Shown here: piece by piece, positions 22,941 through 34,500 of the stretch | Layout of the letters: each line of letters starts with the position of its first letter | How positions within the stretch are numbered: position 1 is the first letter of the stretch | Source: Azorinus chamasolen | Taxonomy: Eukaryota; Mollusca; Bivalvia; Cardiida; Solecurtidae | NCBI GenBank assembly: GCA_963576725.1 | Contig: OY755240.1 | Span: 57,722,633 to 57,786,632, forward strand | Reading direction: 5' to 3' | DNA: 64,000 nucleotides | The notes under the pieces: model-generated | The model's database searches: none | Told to the model about the DNA's origin: nothing | What the model saw: the letters and a program-made list of their open reading frames with translations, nothing else | Translations under genes and position numbers: made by a program

Positions 22941-24479
22941 ATTAATTATTGGTTTACATTCAAAACGTACCTTTAAATATCCTTGTATTCATGTAAAATC
23001 CATGTTTGTAGAGCAATGTCACTCGGCCTATTTTGCAATCCACCATTACCATTACAAACTGAAAATAGGTAATTTTCTAGGAATGAAGCAATATGACGTC
23101 ACTCAGTCTCTATGCCCTAACAGGCTAACATGGGACCAAGTCAAAACGTACCCAATACCAAAACGTACCTACTTTTTTTTGTCAAAATGTAAAGTTATTA
23201 TTTTAATAGATACTTCATAATGTGTTTGATCCTCATGCAGGTTATTTACTTATGATCTGGTTTAAAAAAATATTTAAAAAATATTTTTAATGTAACATAA
23301 TATACATAGAACTAAATAGAAATAAATGTTTTAAATTGCTATGTTCAAATGTACCCGCTTATTCTGATGTAGTGTAATACTGAAGCAGGCGTAGGCATTT
23401 TCTATTGTTATAATCAAATGATATAAAAAAATTACTTCATAGAAATTTGCTAACATTAGTATTCAAATTATTTTTAAATGAAATGTAACATTCCGTATGT
23501 CCAAAAATAAACTTATAATAAGAACAACTAAATTTGTTCATATTAATCACACCACTGAATGTGTGAAATTCCCGTCTCCTTAAATGAATACACCAGGAAT
23601 ACCTGTTTTATGCTGCTCACACTTTATGCTTTAACATACGTATTTCCCCAGGTTAGTTCTGATAGTGCTTTATTTTATATATTTATTCATTTACATTTAA
23701 GGTCAATCAGCAAATATACAAACACATGAAAATCACAATGTTATTAAAATGAAACTTTCTTTTTTATATTTTGATGTGGTTATCATATATGGGCCATTAT
23801 GGCATGAATGAAATAATATGAAAATCAATATAAATTCCCATATTATCAAATTATCCAAATTTTCCATTTCAGATTATACATTAGTATTGTCACAAGTAAA
23901 TACAATTTTGACAACTCAGATCTGATTGCCCTTACATTAACCATGGGCTTGCTGTGACAACATAATGTTTCTTTCTTCAGTTGAAACTACACGTACATGT
24001 ATTTTTATTGAAAAAAAGTCTATGTTACGGGAAGATGATTCTGTCAGGAGCTATGTGGCAACTGAAGTTTGAAGAAATATATTCAAAATTAAAAGAGAAG
24101 GATTGTGTAAAGATTAAATTATTACTAGAATACAGTTTACTAAGAATTGTTCAATCATATGGTGCAAATAAAAACTTCTGACTTTCCCAAACTTGGAATC
24201 GAAAATACCGTTAAAATACATAACTTGAGTGATGTCCTATGTTTATTTGCTACTTCAAACCAATTCATGATTTTTAAACCTAATATTGAGATGGGGTTGT
24301 TTTGCCATGAGGACGAATTTGGCAATGGCCGTCAGCAGGTTGCCTTGTAAGCTATGGCGTAATATTGTTATAATAATTGTTCAGAACACAAAGCGAAACA
24401 AAAGGTGAACGGTGGTAAAACAAACCACTGTCTCATTATTAAAACAACGCAATTATCAGAATAAAAGCATAAAATTTAC
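22941..24479. other. Low-copy AT-rich DNA
   Basis: No complete repeat is evident. A weak minus-strand exon candidate lies at about 22975-23062, with ATTTTCAG acceptor, open frame and AAAG|GTACGT donor. Its reading frame is ambiguous, so I do not call it as a gene. Other short frames here have no recognisable content. Confidence 0.35.
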
Positions 24480-24512
24480 CATGCACTTTTCACCGTTCAA
24501 GGACGCAGCCAT
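24480..24512 (-). CDS. Candidate first coding exon of an unknown gene
   Basis: On the minus strand GGAAATATGGCTGCG gives a plausible start. Eleven codons (MAASLNGEKCM) follow, then ATG|GTAAAT, which fits a 5' splice donor. The start sits in locally GC-richer DNA that also has promoter-like motifs at 24513-24760. A short exon with a donor immediately downstream is common for 5' ends of animal genes. The product is unknown and I could not assign downstream exons, which would lie below 24479. Chance occurrence is possible because the exon is only 33 nt. Confidence 0.3.
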
Positions 24513-24760
24513 ATTTCCTTCGTCATTGCCGTCTCGGCTGTCAGGATCATTCGATCAATACATGTACGTCTATTTCAATGTCTTAAACATTGTTTAAAGT
24601 AAATGCACCAAATCTCAATAACCATTTTGTTTATTGCAAACCGAATTCTGATCACTGGATCTTTTGCAAAGCTACAGCGGCCATTTTACCGGAATTCGAG
24701 AAGAGCCTACGTACGTCATCGATGACGTAATTGGTTGTCACCGGAGTTTATTAAAGCAAT
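24513..24760. promoter_or_regulatory. Possible promoter region
   Basis: Within ~250 bp there are a CRE-like TGACGTAA (24723-24730), an overlapping inverted CCAAT (ATTGG), ACGTACGTCATCGATGACG, and on the minus strand AAAATGGCCGC, which resembles a YY1-type initiator site. The region is GC-richer than its flanks and free of repeats. This is inference from motif clustering; no expression evidence is available. Confidence 0.25.
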
Positions 24761-25182
24761 TTGTGGGGTGTGAAAAATCGATTTTTTTATTATGCATTTT
24801 TTGGCTATATATCATGGCCCACATGGTAGTTAAAATGACAATTAAGCTTTATGTATTTTATTTTGTAATATATATAGCCAGTTTATTAAAAAAAAATAGA
24901 AATTGGGAAGTCTCCTTAATCCTGAAAATTAAGGTCGATGAAATATATACCACAATTTCTCAAAATCTCTCTAGTTTCAAAAATAAACTACAAATGTCAA
25001 ACTTTTTTTAATTACACAATAAATATAGTGAGTTTGAATCACAGAGCAGTAAAAGTAATGGTCTGTTCATTCTTGATTTTGGATAGTCAATGTTCAAAAT
25101 ATTAAGGAGACCACTTTTTGTCTCCCTATTCCAGCGGTCCCCCTTATGCGGTGGTCCTAGGACGGATGGTCTCCCGAAGGAG

Positions 25183-25183
<1 letters not shown>
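24761..25183. other. No gene recognised
   Basis: AT-rich sequence. A 115-codon plus-strand frame starting near 24664 has a hydrophobic middle but runs through low-complexity A/T tracts, and I do not accept it as a gene. Confidence 0.4.

Positions 25184-25250
<67 letters not shown>
25184..25250. repeat. (AT)n microsatellite
   Basis: About 33 uninterrupted AT dinucleotides. The long YIYIYI frame on the minus strand is a translation of this run. The length makes it a likely polymorphic and assembly-sensitive locus. Confidence 0.95.
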
Positions 25251-25252
<2 letters not shown>

Positions 25253-25299
25253 ATCAACACGTCATCATAGTTATGTTTAAAACACGATGGCACGGAACA

Positions 25300-25735
25300 T
25301 TTAGCTGACATAAATTTTGATAGCATGAGAAGTGTTAAAAAGGTATCTAACCCATACAACCCTGAAACTTCAAACGGACCATACCAAAATTTAAACATGT
25401 TAATTGTATGGTAATATTTTTTATGGAACAGTGTAACATGACAAATGTGCAGACCCTGGTGAGAGGGCTCCAATGTGAGCTTTCTCATCTGGGCCTACAT
25501 TGTTTGCGAAGGATATTATCGACTGTTAGAGTAAATACCACCTAATGCATGTACATATATTAAGTAAAAGCATTAATTTTCCTTTCATTCTACAGGTACA
25601 TATCGTGAGTTTGATAGAATGAACTAAACGACGTGCCTTTTTGACCAATCAGTGGCGAGTAAGTTTTCCAATAAGAAATCGTGTGGTTTGTCCATACTGT
25701 TGATTTGTTTGGTGTGTATATAACAACCATTGTAT
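25300..25735 (-). repeat. Copy of the 39.8-40.9 kb duplicated unit
   Basis: It shares blocks in order with 39940-40340 and 40490-40880: GATAGCATGAGAAG, ACCCATACAACCCTGAA, CAGACC..GAGAGGGCTCC, ATACCACCTAATGCATG and GAACTAAACGACGTGCC, ending in TTTTGACCAATCAGTGG. The strand label is arbitrary. It is a dispersed copy of an unclassified repeat of at least 430 bp. Its conserved CCAAT-bearing end could be functional or simply part of the element. Confidence 0.6.
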
Positions 25736-27530
25736 AGGGACACGCACAGTAGACTTATTGAATTAACATGGCAAACATCCAGGACATGGTCACCCACAAA
25801 GACACGGGTCCCATGTACACACAAAAAGACAGATACCCGACTATTTCTCTCTCACACACACACACAATCAAACGCCCACAATGTAGTTTACATGATCTAT
25901 GTATTAATTTAGGATATAATGCATGTACTACAGTTCCATAAACGTGTGCCTACAATCTAGTCCTAAATAAGTATTCAATTTCTAAGATATTACAGTGCTC
26001 CTACGGGTAGACAAGAACGGAGATCACAGTCTAATGACTGCTTATTATAGCACGCAAGCCACAAAGAAAGCCCCCATATGGAGCTTACTGAATTATCCCT
26101 GATTATGCACTGATCTCTGACCTGCATTAACCACCACAATACAGCCCAATTTCGTGCCATTCAGGAGAGGGTTTACTGTACATAGATCTATATTTTTTAA
26201 CATGTGTCTGTCCGACTTTTTGTAGAAGAATAAAACCTTGTCAGCACTTGCCATACGGGTACGAAAACCCGTCAATAATGATATCACGCTGAACCTAAAG
26301 TTAAAGGTCAAAAATGATATTTCTTTGCCTTACAAAGACAGTATTGTATTATAAACTTCTATTCTGGATACCAGTGTATATTTACATGTGCACAATACAA
26401 CAGATTTCACCTCAGATGAGCAACTGGGGCACTTGTTAGTAAAAGTATCGGAAAACAATTTGCAGAATATATACAGATACACATTTGCACTTTTTGTATA
26501 ACTAGGACTGTACCTACTGATGTGCAGTACATCTAGAGGGTGTTGAAGAACAGTTTTAATACGCAGAAAATCACACAAGAATAAGCTAGAGAAAACATAT
26601 ATAGATTGGAACTCTCCATTGCAAAGAATCGTGATAAAATGGTTAATATCGAGAGCAAAACCCATTCGGACGTTTTCGTTTCTTTAAATAAAAGAAACCT
26701 ATACATGCATATTTAACGGATTCTTCAGGTCATTGCCATGTTATATATTCCTACAACCTCGTATCAGGTGTTCGTGTACATATGCACGTGTTCTAAATAT
26801 ATTACACCAAATTTGTGTGCCTGTTCAAATGCAGATGCTTACTACATGTATGTGTTAGAGATGGCCACAGTTCATAGCCATATGTAGTGTTTTTGGGACT
26901 ACAATGGATTTATATTACTGGTAGGGTGTCATAGTAGTCAGGCCATTGGGATGTAGCCGTACATGTATTAGATTTAAAAGCGTGCTGCAAGGCTTCATAC
27001 AACTTATCTGTGTATATTCAGACAAGTTTGTGATTATACTGTTGTGATTCACCAATTAAGCCCTGTCGAAAAACCAATATTTTGACCGAGACATATGCAT
27101 TTTAGATTCATTAAACACTATAATAGAGCACTTGTTCTGGCTATTCATGAAACGCAATTTGATAACAAATGTTAATCATAGTCTGAATGTCTAATGTTGA
27201 GAATGAAAGCAGTTGTTATGTCGTCGGCAACGCTTATTGAACTACAACTGTAAACTGGCGTTACATAACCCAAGACATGACTGTTCTAATTCAACAATTA
27301 CATTGTAAGTCATCAATGTATAAACACTTGCTGGTTTCTTATACATACTAATAAAGCAATTTTAGCGCACCAATCGACGTTTTTATTTTCAAAAAGGTTT
27401 ACAGAAAAGGCATTCAAGTCATACCCTATCAAGGCCTGTTTTCAGTCTAGAAAGCAAACATACAGCTTGCTACCGTTTTTCTTTCCAAGTATATACTTTA
27501 TGTACATGCCGGTAATGTCATAATACTACC
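25736..27530. other. Low-copy DNA without recognised gene
   Basis: There is a short (AC)n tract near 25853-25865. No terminal repeats, tandem arrays or TE protein fragments are seen. Frames of up to 111 codons on the minus strand (26330-26665) show no recognisable domain. It could be intronic. Confidence 0.4.
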
Positions 27531-27790
27531 TAATCTGAAAATGGGTGATCCTTCGAAAGCAAAAGTAGAAATGCAAAAAGAGAAAATTGCAGACTCGGTT
27601 TTATTGAGTCTGTTCATGAGTAATAATTAAAAGTGCAACACTACTCACGCCCCCTAGCACCGGCTTAAGCAGTATTCAATTTTCAAAACTAATAACATCA
27701 AAACTTATGATCCCGAAGGACCAGAAAATATAACAACACTGATAATGAAGTACGGGGCGACTTTTTACGGCGACTAACCCCTTTCTAAAA
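27531..27790. repeat. Interspersed repeat with GGTGATCC terminus
   Basis: This is the first of several copies of a dispersed repeat. From one end its landmarks are TCTGAAAATGGGTGATCC, AAAGAGAAAATTGCAGACTC, GTGCAACACT..CTCACGCCCCCTAGCACC, CGAAGGACCAG and GAAGTACGGGGCGAC. One end is constant between copies and the other is variable. The function is unknown and it is non-coding. Confidence 0.7.
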
Positions 27791-27960
27791 CTGTAGATGA
27801 TCTAAAGTAATAGCTCTGTAACTAACTTGGAATCCTTTCTATATTTGGACCAGCTTTTAAATAGGTAACAACTAGAACTGTCACTAATGGCGATTAATAC
27901 CCGCGAAAAAACTCCCCAAATACAACAAACAAAAAACAATCAAACCCTGAATGTCACATG
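27791..27960. other. Short spacer
   Basis: Unassigned DNA between the interspersed repeat and the core-repeat array. No feature is seen. Confidence 0.4.
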
Positions 27961-28570
27961 CAAAAGCTTTGAAGAAGGGGCATAACTGCAAAACTATAAT
28001 TTGATGCACATTTCCTCTTTATGATAAAGCATCATGTCAAGTATTATTGGATTTCGCTTGGAAACTGCGTGGTATAAAGGTCAACAGAAGGGTCAGCACA
28101 AAGCCTTTAAACAAAGGGGCATAACTATGTAAGAAAATCAATAATTTGGGAAACTCTATCTGAATGTGCATGTCATCTTTATGACAAAGCAACATGTCAA
28201 GTTCCATTGGAATCTAGTAAACAGTTGCTAAGAAATAGCGCAAAAAAGTCAACAGACCGACCAAAATGCAAAGGGCATAACTCTAATGACACAGATAAAC
28301 TGTAAAACTATTACCGGATGGGCATCGCCACTTCATGGTAAAGTATCATGTCAAGTTTCATATGATTTCAGTCAGCACTCGCTGAGAAACCGTCTAGAAT
28401 AAAAGTCAACAGACAGACCAACACAAAACATTTAAACAAGGGGATTAACCTTGTTAGAAAATCAATCAGCTGGTAAACTATAATTGGATGCGAATGACCT
28501 CGTTACAATACAGCATCATGTCACGTTTTATTGGATTCCAGTCTGCGGTTACTTAGAAACCTCCAGATAA
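27961..28570 (+). repeat. Core-repeat array, four ~145-165-bp units
   Basis: GGGGCATAACT (GGGGATTAACC in the last unit) recurs at 27977, 28121, 28273 and 28439. Each unit also has ATGTCAAG..TATTGGATTTC and AAAGTCAACAGA. This is the internal part of a pearl-like element, but no head hairpin, microsatellite or tail palindrome is recognisable, so the element is fragmentary. Confidence 0.65.
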
Positions 28571-29208
28571 GAAACCAAGTAAATCGGTGTCACATTATGA
28601 TCCATGCATTTAGGACCCCATGTTTGTGTTTCCTATTTAAAGCAGACAACAGTTATGTAATATGCAATAATGTATGTAGAACAGACACTTGTTATGAAAA
28701 GAATGCCGATCGTATTCACTTGTGTCAACGATATATTGTTGTTACATTAGGTAAACGTTAAACTGTGTGTAATTTCATACGCATATGCAACAGTCATTAT
28801 ATTTATTCGTACATATATCTGTATACAAGAACAGTGCAGAACCTAAATAGTTGGTAAAGGTAACATTCGCCTTGATATTATGGTACTTCAATGCCATAGA
28901 AGGTAAATGTCTAGTTTATTATTGCAGTTGCATTAAACACATGCATTATATATCAAATAATATACAAGTGCTAAGATATATGAATAAACGTTTAAAGCTT
29001 AACAATAACTTTTGAACAAAAAAGCTGATCTAGATCTATTACAAGACACAGACCTCTCAGACGATTTAGAAAAAAAACATAAGCTAGGAAATTATATTAT
29101 GAGCAAAGGTAATTGATACAGAATATAATGAATATTGAACTTTGTTATAACAAATAATCAATACTAAATAAGGAAAAAGGAAAAAAGAAACGATTTCTCG
29201 CATTAAAC
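28571..29208. other. No gene recognised
   Basis: AT-rich DNA. A 76-codon frame overlaps the end of the core array and has no recognisable domain. The LINE remnant begins at about 29200. Confidence 0.4.
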
Positions 29209-30215
29209 GTGTACTTTAACGATGAAAAATTTACAAGGCTTAATACTGTTGGTGGGGATTTAAACGAAATAAATAATGTCAGAGATAGAGTTAGTATTTC
29301 CAAGAAACAACCGAAAATAAGTAAAATTATGCATTTCTGTTTTGAAAACAAAAAGGATAACTACGTAACGGATATATGGCGACATTTTATTCACAATAAA
29401 AACAGTTTACAGCTAGAAGAACACATTGTAGTGACATCAGTCGTATAGATATATCGCTAGTAGATTAAAATACAAATCGATCTAAAGACAATACGGCCAT
29501 CAGTAATAAATTATACAGGATCCCTTAAAATCAAAACCCTACGAAAACGAGGTCAAGGATACTGGAAATGAAATAATCAACTTTTAAATAACAAGGAATA
29601 TTGTAATTAATTGATAGATACCATTGAAAAAATTACAAATTGAACATTACGTAATTGTGTTAAATGGAAACTATGTAAACATAGTGGACATTAAAGAGAT
29701 TTCCATTAAATATTCAAAACAAAACACAATGGAAAAGATGGACATATTTCAAGACTTAGGAAAAAACAATAAACTCACTTCTTTTTAAAGGAAAACATAA
29801 ATGAAGAAAATGTTACAAAAAATAAAAACAAATGAAATTAAAGAAATATATAAGGCAAAAGCTAATGGTGTACACGTTAGATCAAGAATCAGATTCCTTT
29901 AAAAGGGTGAAACAAATACAAAATACGTTTTAAGTGAAGAAAAATCAAAACAGGAATACATTTTCATCCTTAACAGTAAATGGAAAACGAACATTAAAGA
30001 AATACAAGATAATGAAAGTAAATTTTATGAATAGTTATATATGTCCGAGAGCAATGCAAATACTGGTTATTTTCTGGATGGCTTTACTTTAGAACATACG
30101 TTATCGGACCACAACGCAAATCATTGTGAAGGTCTTATTACATGTATGAAGCTATAAATGGAATGAAACCAAACACATGTCCATGTATTGATGGTTTGAG
30201 TGTGGACTTTTATCC
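29209..30215 (+). pseudogene. L1/Tx1-like non-LTR retrotransposon remnant
   Basis: Across several frames the plus strand reads as the C-terminal part of an apurinic-like endonuclease (KISKIMHFCFENKKDNYVTD) followed by the linker and start of reverse transcriptase. Diagnostic pieces are RGQGYWK, AKANGVHVRSR, NTKYVLSEEKSKQ, FYE..Y.SESNANTGYFLDG, NHCEGLIT, and MKPNTCPCIDGLSVDFYP (the family's MK.NKSPG.DGL..EFY motif). The catalytic palm that should follow is absent after 30215. Frameshifts and stops are frequent, so this is a dead 5'- and 3'-truncated copy. Order and motifs fit L1/Tx1-type LINEs; the exact clade is uncertain. Confidence 0.75.
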
Positions 30216-30282
30216 ATAGTTACGGCTTAATTTGTCACGTTGTCCTTTTTGTATGTACGCCAACATGAAAGGCTCACATACA

Positions 30283-31626
30283 TTCGGCTCATGTAATATG
30301 TCTAGAATAAGTTAGAATATCTCTAAATTGACGTGTTGTAACATTTGGAACCAAAAAAGTTTAGGGCGTTTTGAGACAAAGCTGAAATTTTGTATATTCT
30401 ATAAGAGAAAGGCAAATAACTCTCGGACCATCCGAACAGGGGTGCTCCGCTTCAACTGCAATTATTTTCGATCGGAGGGGAAGTTTCCCACAAAACAAAG
30501 ATTGTATAGAAAGAAACATCTTTTATCTACACACTGGGACCAAATATCTCATATTTTGTCGCCGTTATAGCGAATACGAGCGGCAAATAACTTCAGAAAA
30601 CCATAGTTTTTATTTAGTTGGAAACGATATAGTTGGCGACAAAGTGCTCGATTTCACCTAAATCCCTATTCGGGAGCAAAACTGAGGCTTTTTTTCTTGT
30701 AGATACTAGTGGAAAATGATCAAATTATTTTCAAAAGAAATCTTACATACCGGTGACATCGAATTGTATTGCCACATATCCTATTATACCTATTTCTGAC
30801 AATTCCGATGACCAGACACTGCTACTTTCATTTTTACCATGTCAAGCGCTTAGAAGATTAACCCCGACGGTGATTGGCTGAAAAGTTTTAAACGATTAAA
30901 TCCCGATTTTAATCAACATATAAATAAAGCGTATGCATAGAACCGGTGATTTGTTTACATGCCTTTGTCCCAGACTGCTTAGCATTGCACTACCACGAAG
31001 AAAGCAGAGTTCCATACTCTGATGTTTACATGATTAGACAGGTCGGTTACTAAATCAATTCGAATAGACGCTTGCTGGTCAAAATGGTTGAGTCTGTTAA
31101 CGCTGAAGTGTTCGAAAAGATATAATCGGATCTGTGGCAGTGGAATGCAATGTCACCGGTATGTGAGATTCCTTTTGAACATTTTTATCATTTCTAATCA
31201 GGATATACCAGAATAGAGCATCAGTTTCGCTCCCGAATAGGGATTATAGTGCAATCGAGCACTTGGTCGCCAACTATATAGTTTCCGACTAAATTATAAA
31301 CGGTGTTCTGAAGGTGTTTGCTCCTTGTACGCGTTAAAACGGAGACAAAGTATGAGATATTTAGTACCAGCGTGTAGATAAAAAAAATTCTTTCTATACA
31401 ATCTTTGTTTTGTGCGAAAGTTCCCCTCCGACCGAAACAAATTGCAGTTGAAGTGGAACACCCGTGGATCGGATGGCCCGAAAGTTATTTGCCTTTCTCT
31501 TATATAGAATATACGAAATTTCAGCTTTGTCTCAAAACGCCCCAAACTTATGTTTTGGCTCAAAATGTTACAAAACGTCAACTGAAAGATATTTTAACTT
31601 ATTTTAGACATATTTCATGAGCCGAA
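30283..31626. repeat. 1.34-kb foldback with ~500-bp arms
   Basis: The left arm (30283-30780) and right arm (about 31128-31626) are long diverged inverted repeats, both ending in TTCGGCTCATG at the outside. Matching blocks include GGCGTTTTGAGACAAAGCTG, GGAGGGGAA.TTTC, CAAAGTGCTCGATT / AATCGAGCACTT and CATACCGGTGACAT / ATGTCACCGGTATG. The two oppositely oriented open frames (30328-30570 and 31294-31581) are translations of the same arm and are not evidence for a protein. The loop is ~350 bp. I see no clear target duplication. Confidence 0.8.
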
Positions 31627-31849
31627 CGCCTGTGGAACGGCTTAGTAAGCTATAGAGAAACACTCTATGACCATTTATTAATTTTCTACAGTTACTCTGG
31701 TTGCAGCGATCGTTAAATGTTCAGCCATATTGCTAGGTAATTCCTCGAAATTCTGCAATGGCACATCCTTCTTGTCTACATTGGTCTCTATGATCTGTAT
31801 CAGTTTTAAGCCTGAAAATAACAAAAGCAAAACTAACCATCTGTCCGGA
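31627..31849 (-). other. Spacer, possible tail of a TE ORF
   Basis: On the minus strand this holds an open stretch (LQNFEELPSNMAEHLTIAAT) of unknown identity, between the DIRS-like remnant and the foldback. It may be non-conserved DIRS sequence. Confidence 0.25.
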
Positions 31850-31851
31850 TC

Positions 31852-32558
31852 TTAAACGCTAAGAGCCCAAACTTTAAGGACCTTCCGTGAAAAGTTCCGC
31901 TTTCCCCGACCTCGTCTCGTTAACTTGCCTGGGCTAAATTCATACACTTCTTTAACGAACTTAGCCTGATCTTTTCTATTTGTATCAACAATGTACACAT
32001 GCTTTTTATCATTCGGAATTTTGACAATACAGCAATTAAACGAGCGCAGGGGCGGTACAAGCCTGTTATCATCACTAGTCCAGGGCTGTTTTAACGCATT
32101 TACATCGCTGCGGCCCAGATTAGAATGCCTAGAATTAAACCTAGCGCACTTTCCGTTGTAATCGTAAGCAAAACAAACGGTTGTATGTGGACCCAACATG
32201 CCATCTAATATTCTAAAAACTATTCCTCTATAGACCAGTTATCGTTATCGCAGCATCTGTTCAACCAGTCTTCCTATATATTTACAGCTCTAGGAGCTGA
32301 TGGTGTGCGAAGCGAAATATTGTTTGCTCTACAAACTGATTGAGTGAGTTGAATCAACACATTGTAAATAAGGTTTCCTACTACCAGACAATAAAATAAA
32401 GTTACATGCTTGTTATCTGTCTTAACAGTCACATTCGTACCATCTAAACACTCAGTTTGGCTCTGAAAAGCTCTACATACAGCCTCTATCTCCCGCCAAA
32501 TTGAGCTCAAAACGCTCTCTTCTGGGGACCAACCGCCTACCACGTCACTATCAAACAC
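31852..32558 (-). pseudogene. DIRS-like RNase H and C-terminal block
   Basis: Minus-strand frames read SSIWREIEAVCRAFQSQ, then TVKTDNKHVT (the RNase H strand and Asp region), then, after a broken linker DNDNWSIEE, GPHTTVCFAYDYNGKCARFN and DVNALKQPWTSDDNRLVPP. These correspond in order to RNase H and the downstream conserved block of DIRS polyproteins. One frame change lies between 32199 and 32274. The trailing basic peptide (RRGRGKRNFSRK) does not match the family, so the 3' end is rearranged. Confidence 0.75.
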
Positions 32559-32879
32559 GTCAACAACTTAACCGTCCAAACGGTCCAAACGGACGTCAAC
32601 AGCGTCTGTACATATGACTACATCAGCGTTTTTCGCGTCACAAACCGACAAAGTGACATTCAGTTTCTTTGCATGACATCTCATTAAATGCCTCTCACGT
32701 AATCATTATTGTCGCTGTACATAGCACGCGTCCTTTATTTAGCAGCCATCCTATTAGCCGCTGTCATTCATAATATGTCCACCCAAACTGCACCCGAGTA
32801 TTACATATGCGATCACTTCAAATAGCACATCGAACCTCTCAAATAGTTTATCTGTAATAGACAATACCCTTTAGCACGT

Positions 32880-33592
32880 AATCCAAAAATGACCTATCCG
32901 AACAATAACATGGATAGATTCCCAGATGCACTTATCCTCAGCTAAAAGAAACCCAAACTTGTCCAAGCCGTTTCATTACACTGTGATCCATATAAATGAC
33001 TGGACTATGATGTGTCTGTCCCTCTATGCGCGAAATATCAATGGCTTGGCTATTATATCCTATTCCGTTATCTAAGAATATAATGACTCTAAAACCGTTT
33101 GAGTGTCATTGGTTTACAACAACTTTTAAAGTCTTCGTAAAAATGTATCGAGCCATAGATAGCCCAAAGGATAAAATGTAAGATACAAATTATTTCTTCT
33201 GACTATTAATAAAACCTGAGAAAAGTTCGATAATCCTAAAATAATTCTATATGAAGATAAGCGAACGGATAATTACCTTTAACGAACAATTACCGAGCAA
33301 CGGTGGATCTTCAAAAGTACACTTGTACCTGAACATATTTAGATGTGGAGTAATATGCCTGCAATCGAATACTAGCCTATCCTTTCTATTCGTATTGAAT
33401 GACACGGTCAGTGGACGAATGCTCGACCTCGCTTATACAGCTTTTATTCAAACGCTTGTGTATCTGTTCTAACACAATATTATGATTAATAGTCAACTTG
33501 TTACTTTCAAACTCTACACACAATGTAATGGTTTTAAATTGCAACTTGGAACCCTCACGCATTACATCTAAAATGTAACTGTTCGCCACAGA
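32880..33592 (-). pseudogene. DIRS-like reverse transcriptase, catalytic Asp changed
   Basis: The minus strand begins ANSYILDVMREGSKLQFKT, then NHNIVLEQIHKRLNKSCISE, then NPLTVSFN and RKDRLVFDCRHITPHLNMF. The palm continues with FGLSMARYIFTK, GFRVIIFLDNGIGYN (33059-33084 encodes FLDNGIG) and LGFLLAEDKCIWE. The family motif is FLDDG, so the second catalytic Asp is Asn here, which should abolish polymerisation even without the frameshifts. The region between domains 2 and 3 is partly missing. Confidence 0.75.
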
Positions 33593-33679
33593 TTGTTTCG
33601 AATGAGCTAAACTCTCTTTAAGTCTCCAAACCGGACACAGCCCTTAATCCCCTTTCCCTTGACTACTAACACTAACATC

Positions 33680-33950
33680 AAATTAAAAATCTAAAGAACT
33701 TCCTCTGTTTGCCGTCTCAGCTCCCCTGAATTTACAGTCCGCCTGCCAGTGTCCCATCCGTCTGCATTTGAAGCACAGTCGAAGTTTATGCCCTGTAGAG
33801 GTAGCCTGTGGCGCGGAAAACGCCGTCTGACCGCTCCAAGAATAGGGTGAGCGCTTCTCTGGTTGAGCCTTCCTGTCTTCGTGTAGCTGAACTCGGTAGG
33901 TTTTCTCCTCGGCGTCCGAGTTGTCGGCAAGAGGATGCGGTTCGTATCAG
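33680..33950 (-). pseudogene. Gag-like zinc-knuckle fragment
   Basis: An open minus-strand frame reads ADNSDAEEKTYRVQLHEDRK, a Ser/Thr/Pro-rich linker, then LCFKCRRMGHWQADC at 33734-33775. This is an exact C-X2-C-X4-H-X4-C zinc knuckle as found in Gag-type nucleic-acid-binding proteins. It lies upstream of the DIRS-like RT on the same strand, so it is probably the first ORF of the same element. The knuckle residues are intact although the element is dead. Confidence 0.7.
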
Positions 33951-34129
33951 GGTATCACTCACCAGCCCTATTCCGAATAATCTGCCGTTTTTGTCAGCTT
34001 CTGTCTATGCAAAACGGTACTAAAACCGCGAGCCAATTGACTCAAATGTCCACCGGCTTACTTATACTGCCTAGAATTTGAAACTTGACTTTAATCTGCT
34101 CCTCGTTGCCGTTATTCTTTAACTGAAAG

Positions 34130-34500
34130 TTATCATTAGCCACAAATGTACAAGATGAGTCATGCAGGAAATACCACATACAGAACAAACAGCCGCCCGA
34201 ACAGCAACACAAGGAAACAGCAAATATACACAACTATAAAACATCAAGAGACGCACAAAGACAAAAAAAATACAATATGGGCAGATGGAGTACCGCCTTG
34301 AAACGGTAAGTGACACAAGTCACTAGGGGTTAAACTGGTTTATGGGCGCCCAACCTGTCACTTATTCCATCCCCACCCTAAAAGACAAACAGTGTAAATA
34401 AACGTATCCCCTCTCCGACTACTCTACAACGACCGCGATGGCAAATACAGTGGTAAAGTGCACGTATAACGAAAACATTTAAGTGAACAAACTATCCACC
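34130..34500 (-). repeat. Naiad-type PLE 3'-end fragment
   Basis: It matches, in reverse orientation, the sequence that follows the PLE coding remnant at 45.4-45.7 kb. Shared landmarks are ACCGCCTTGAAACGGTAAGTG, GGGGTTAAAC, GGGCGCCCAACC and AAGACAAACAGTGTAAATAA. Two more copies lie at 36230-36500 and 52065-52800. A non-coding 3' region or pseudo-LTR scattered without its ORF is expected for PLEs. The association is inferred from the two copies next to PLE ORFs. Confidence 0.55.

Larger units (their letters stand above)
31850..33990 (-). mobile_element. DIRS-like retrotransposon remnant
   Basis: Minus-strand order is a gag-like zinc knuckle (33734-33775), the reverse-transcriptase start (33386-33589), the palm (about 32880-33380), RNase H (32274-32558) and the conserved C-terminal block (31852-32199). 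The FLD.G..GH-type palm, the RNase H layout and the WGPHT..FA..YN block are features of DIRS-type elements. The tyrosine recombinase that defines complete DIRS elements and their split/inverted termini are not present. Multiple stops and frameshifts show that it is inactive. Confidence 0.75.

Noticed and set aside
25144..25488. 114-codon minus-strand frame with YIYIYI tract
   Set aside because: The tract is the translated (AT)n microsatellite. The flanking part overlaps a dispersed repeat and has no domain.
30328..31581. Two related proteins encoded in opposite orientation
   Set aside because: They are translations of the two arms of the 1.34-kb foldback, so their similarity follows from the DNA inverted repeat.
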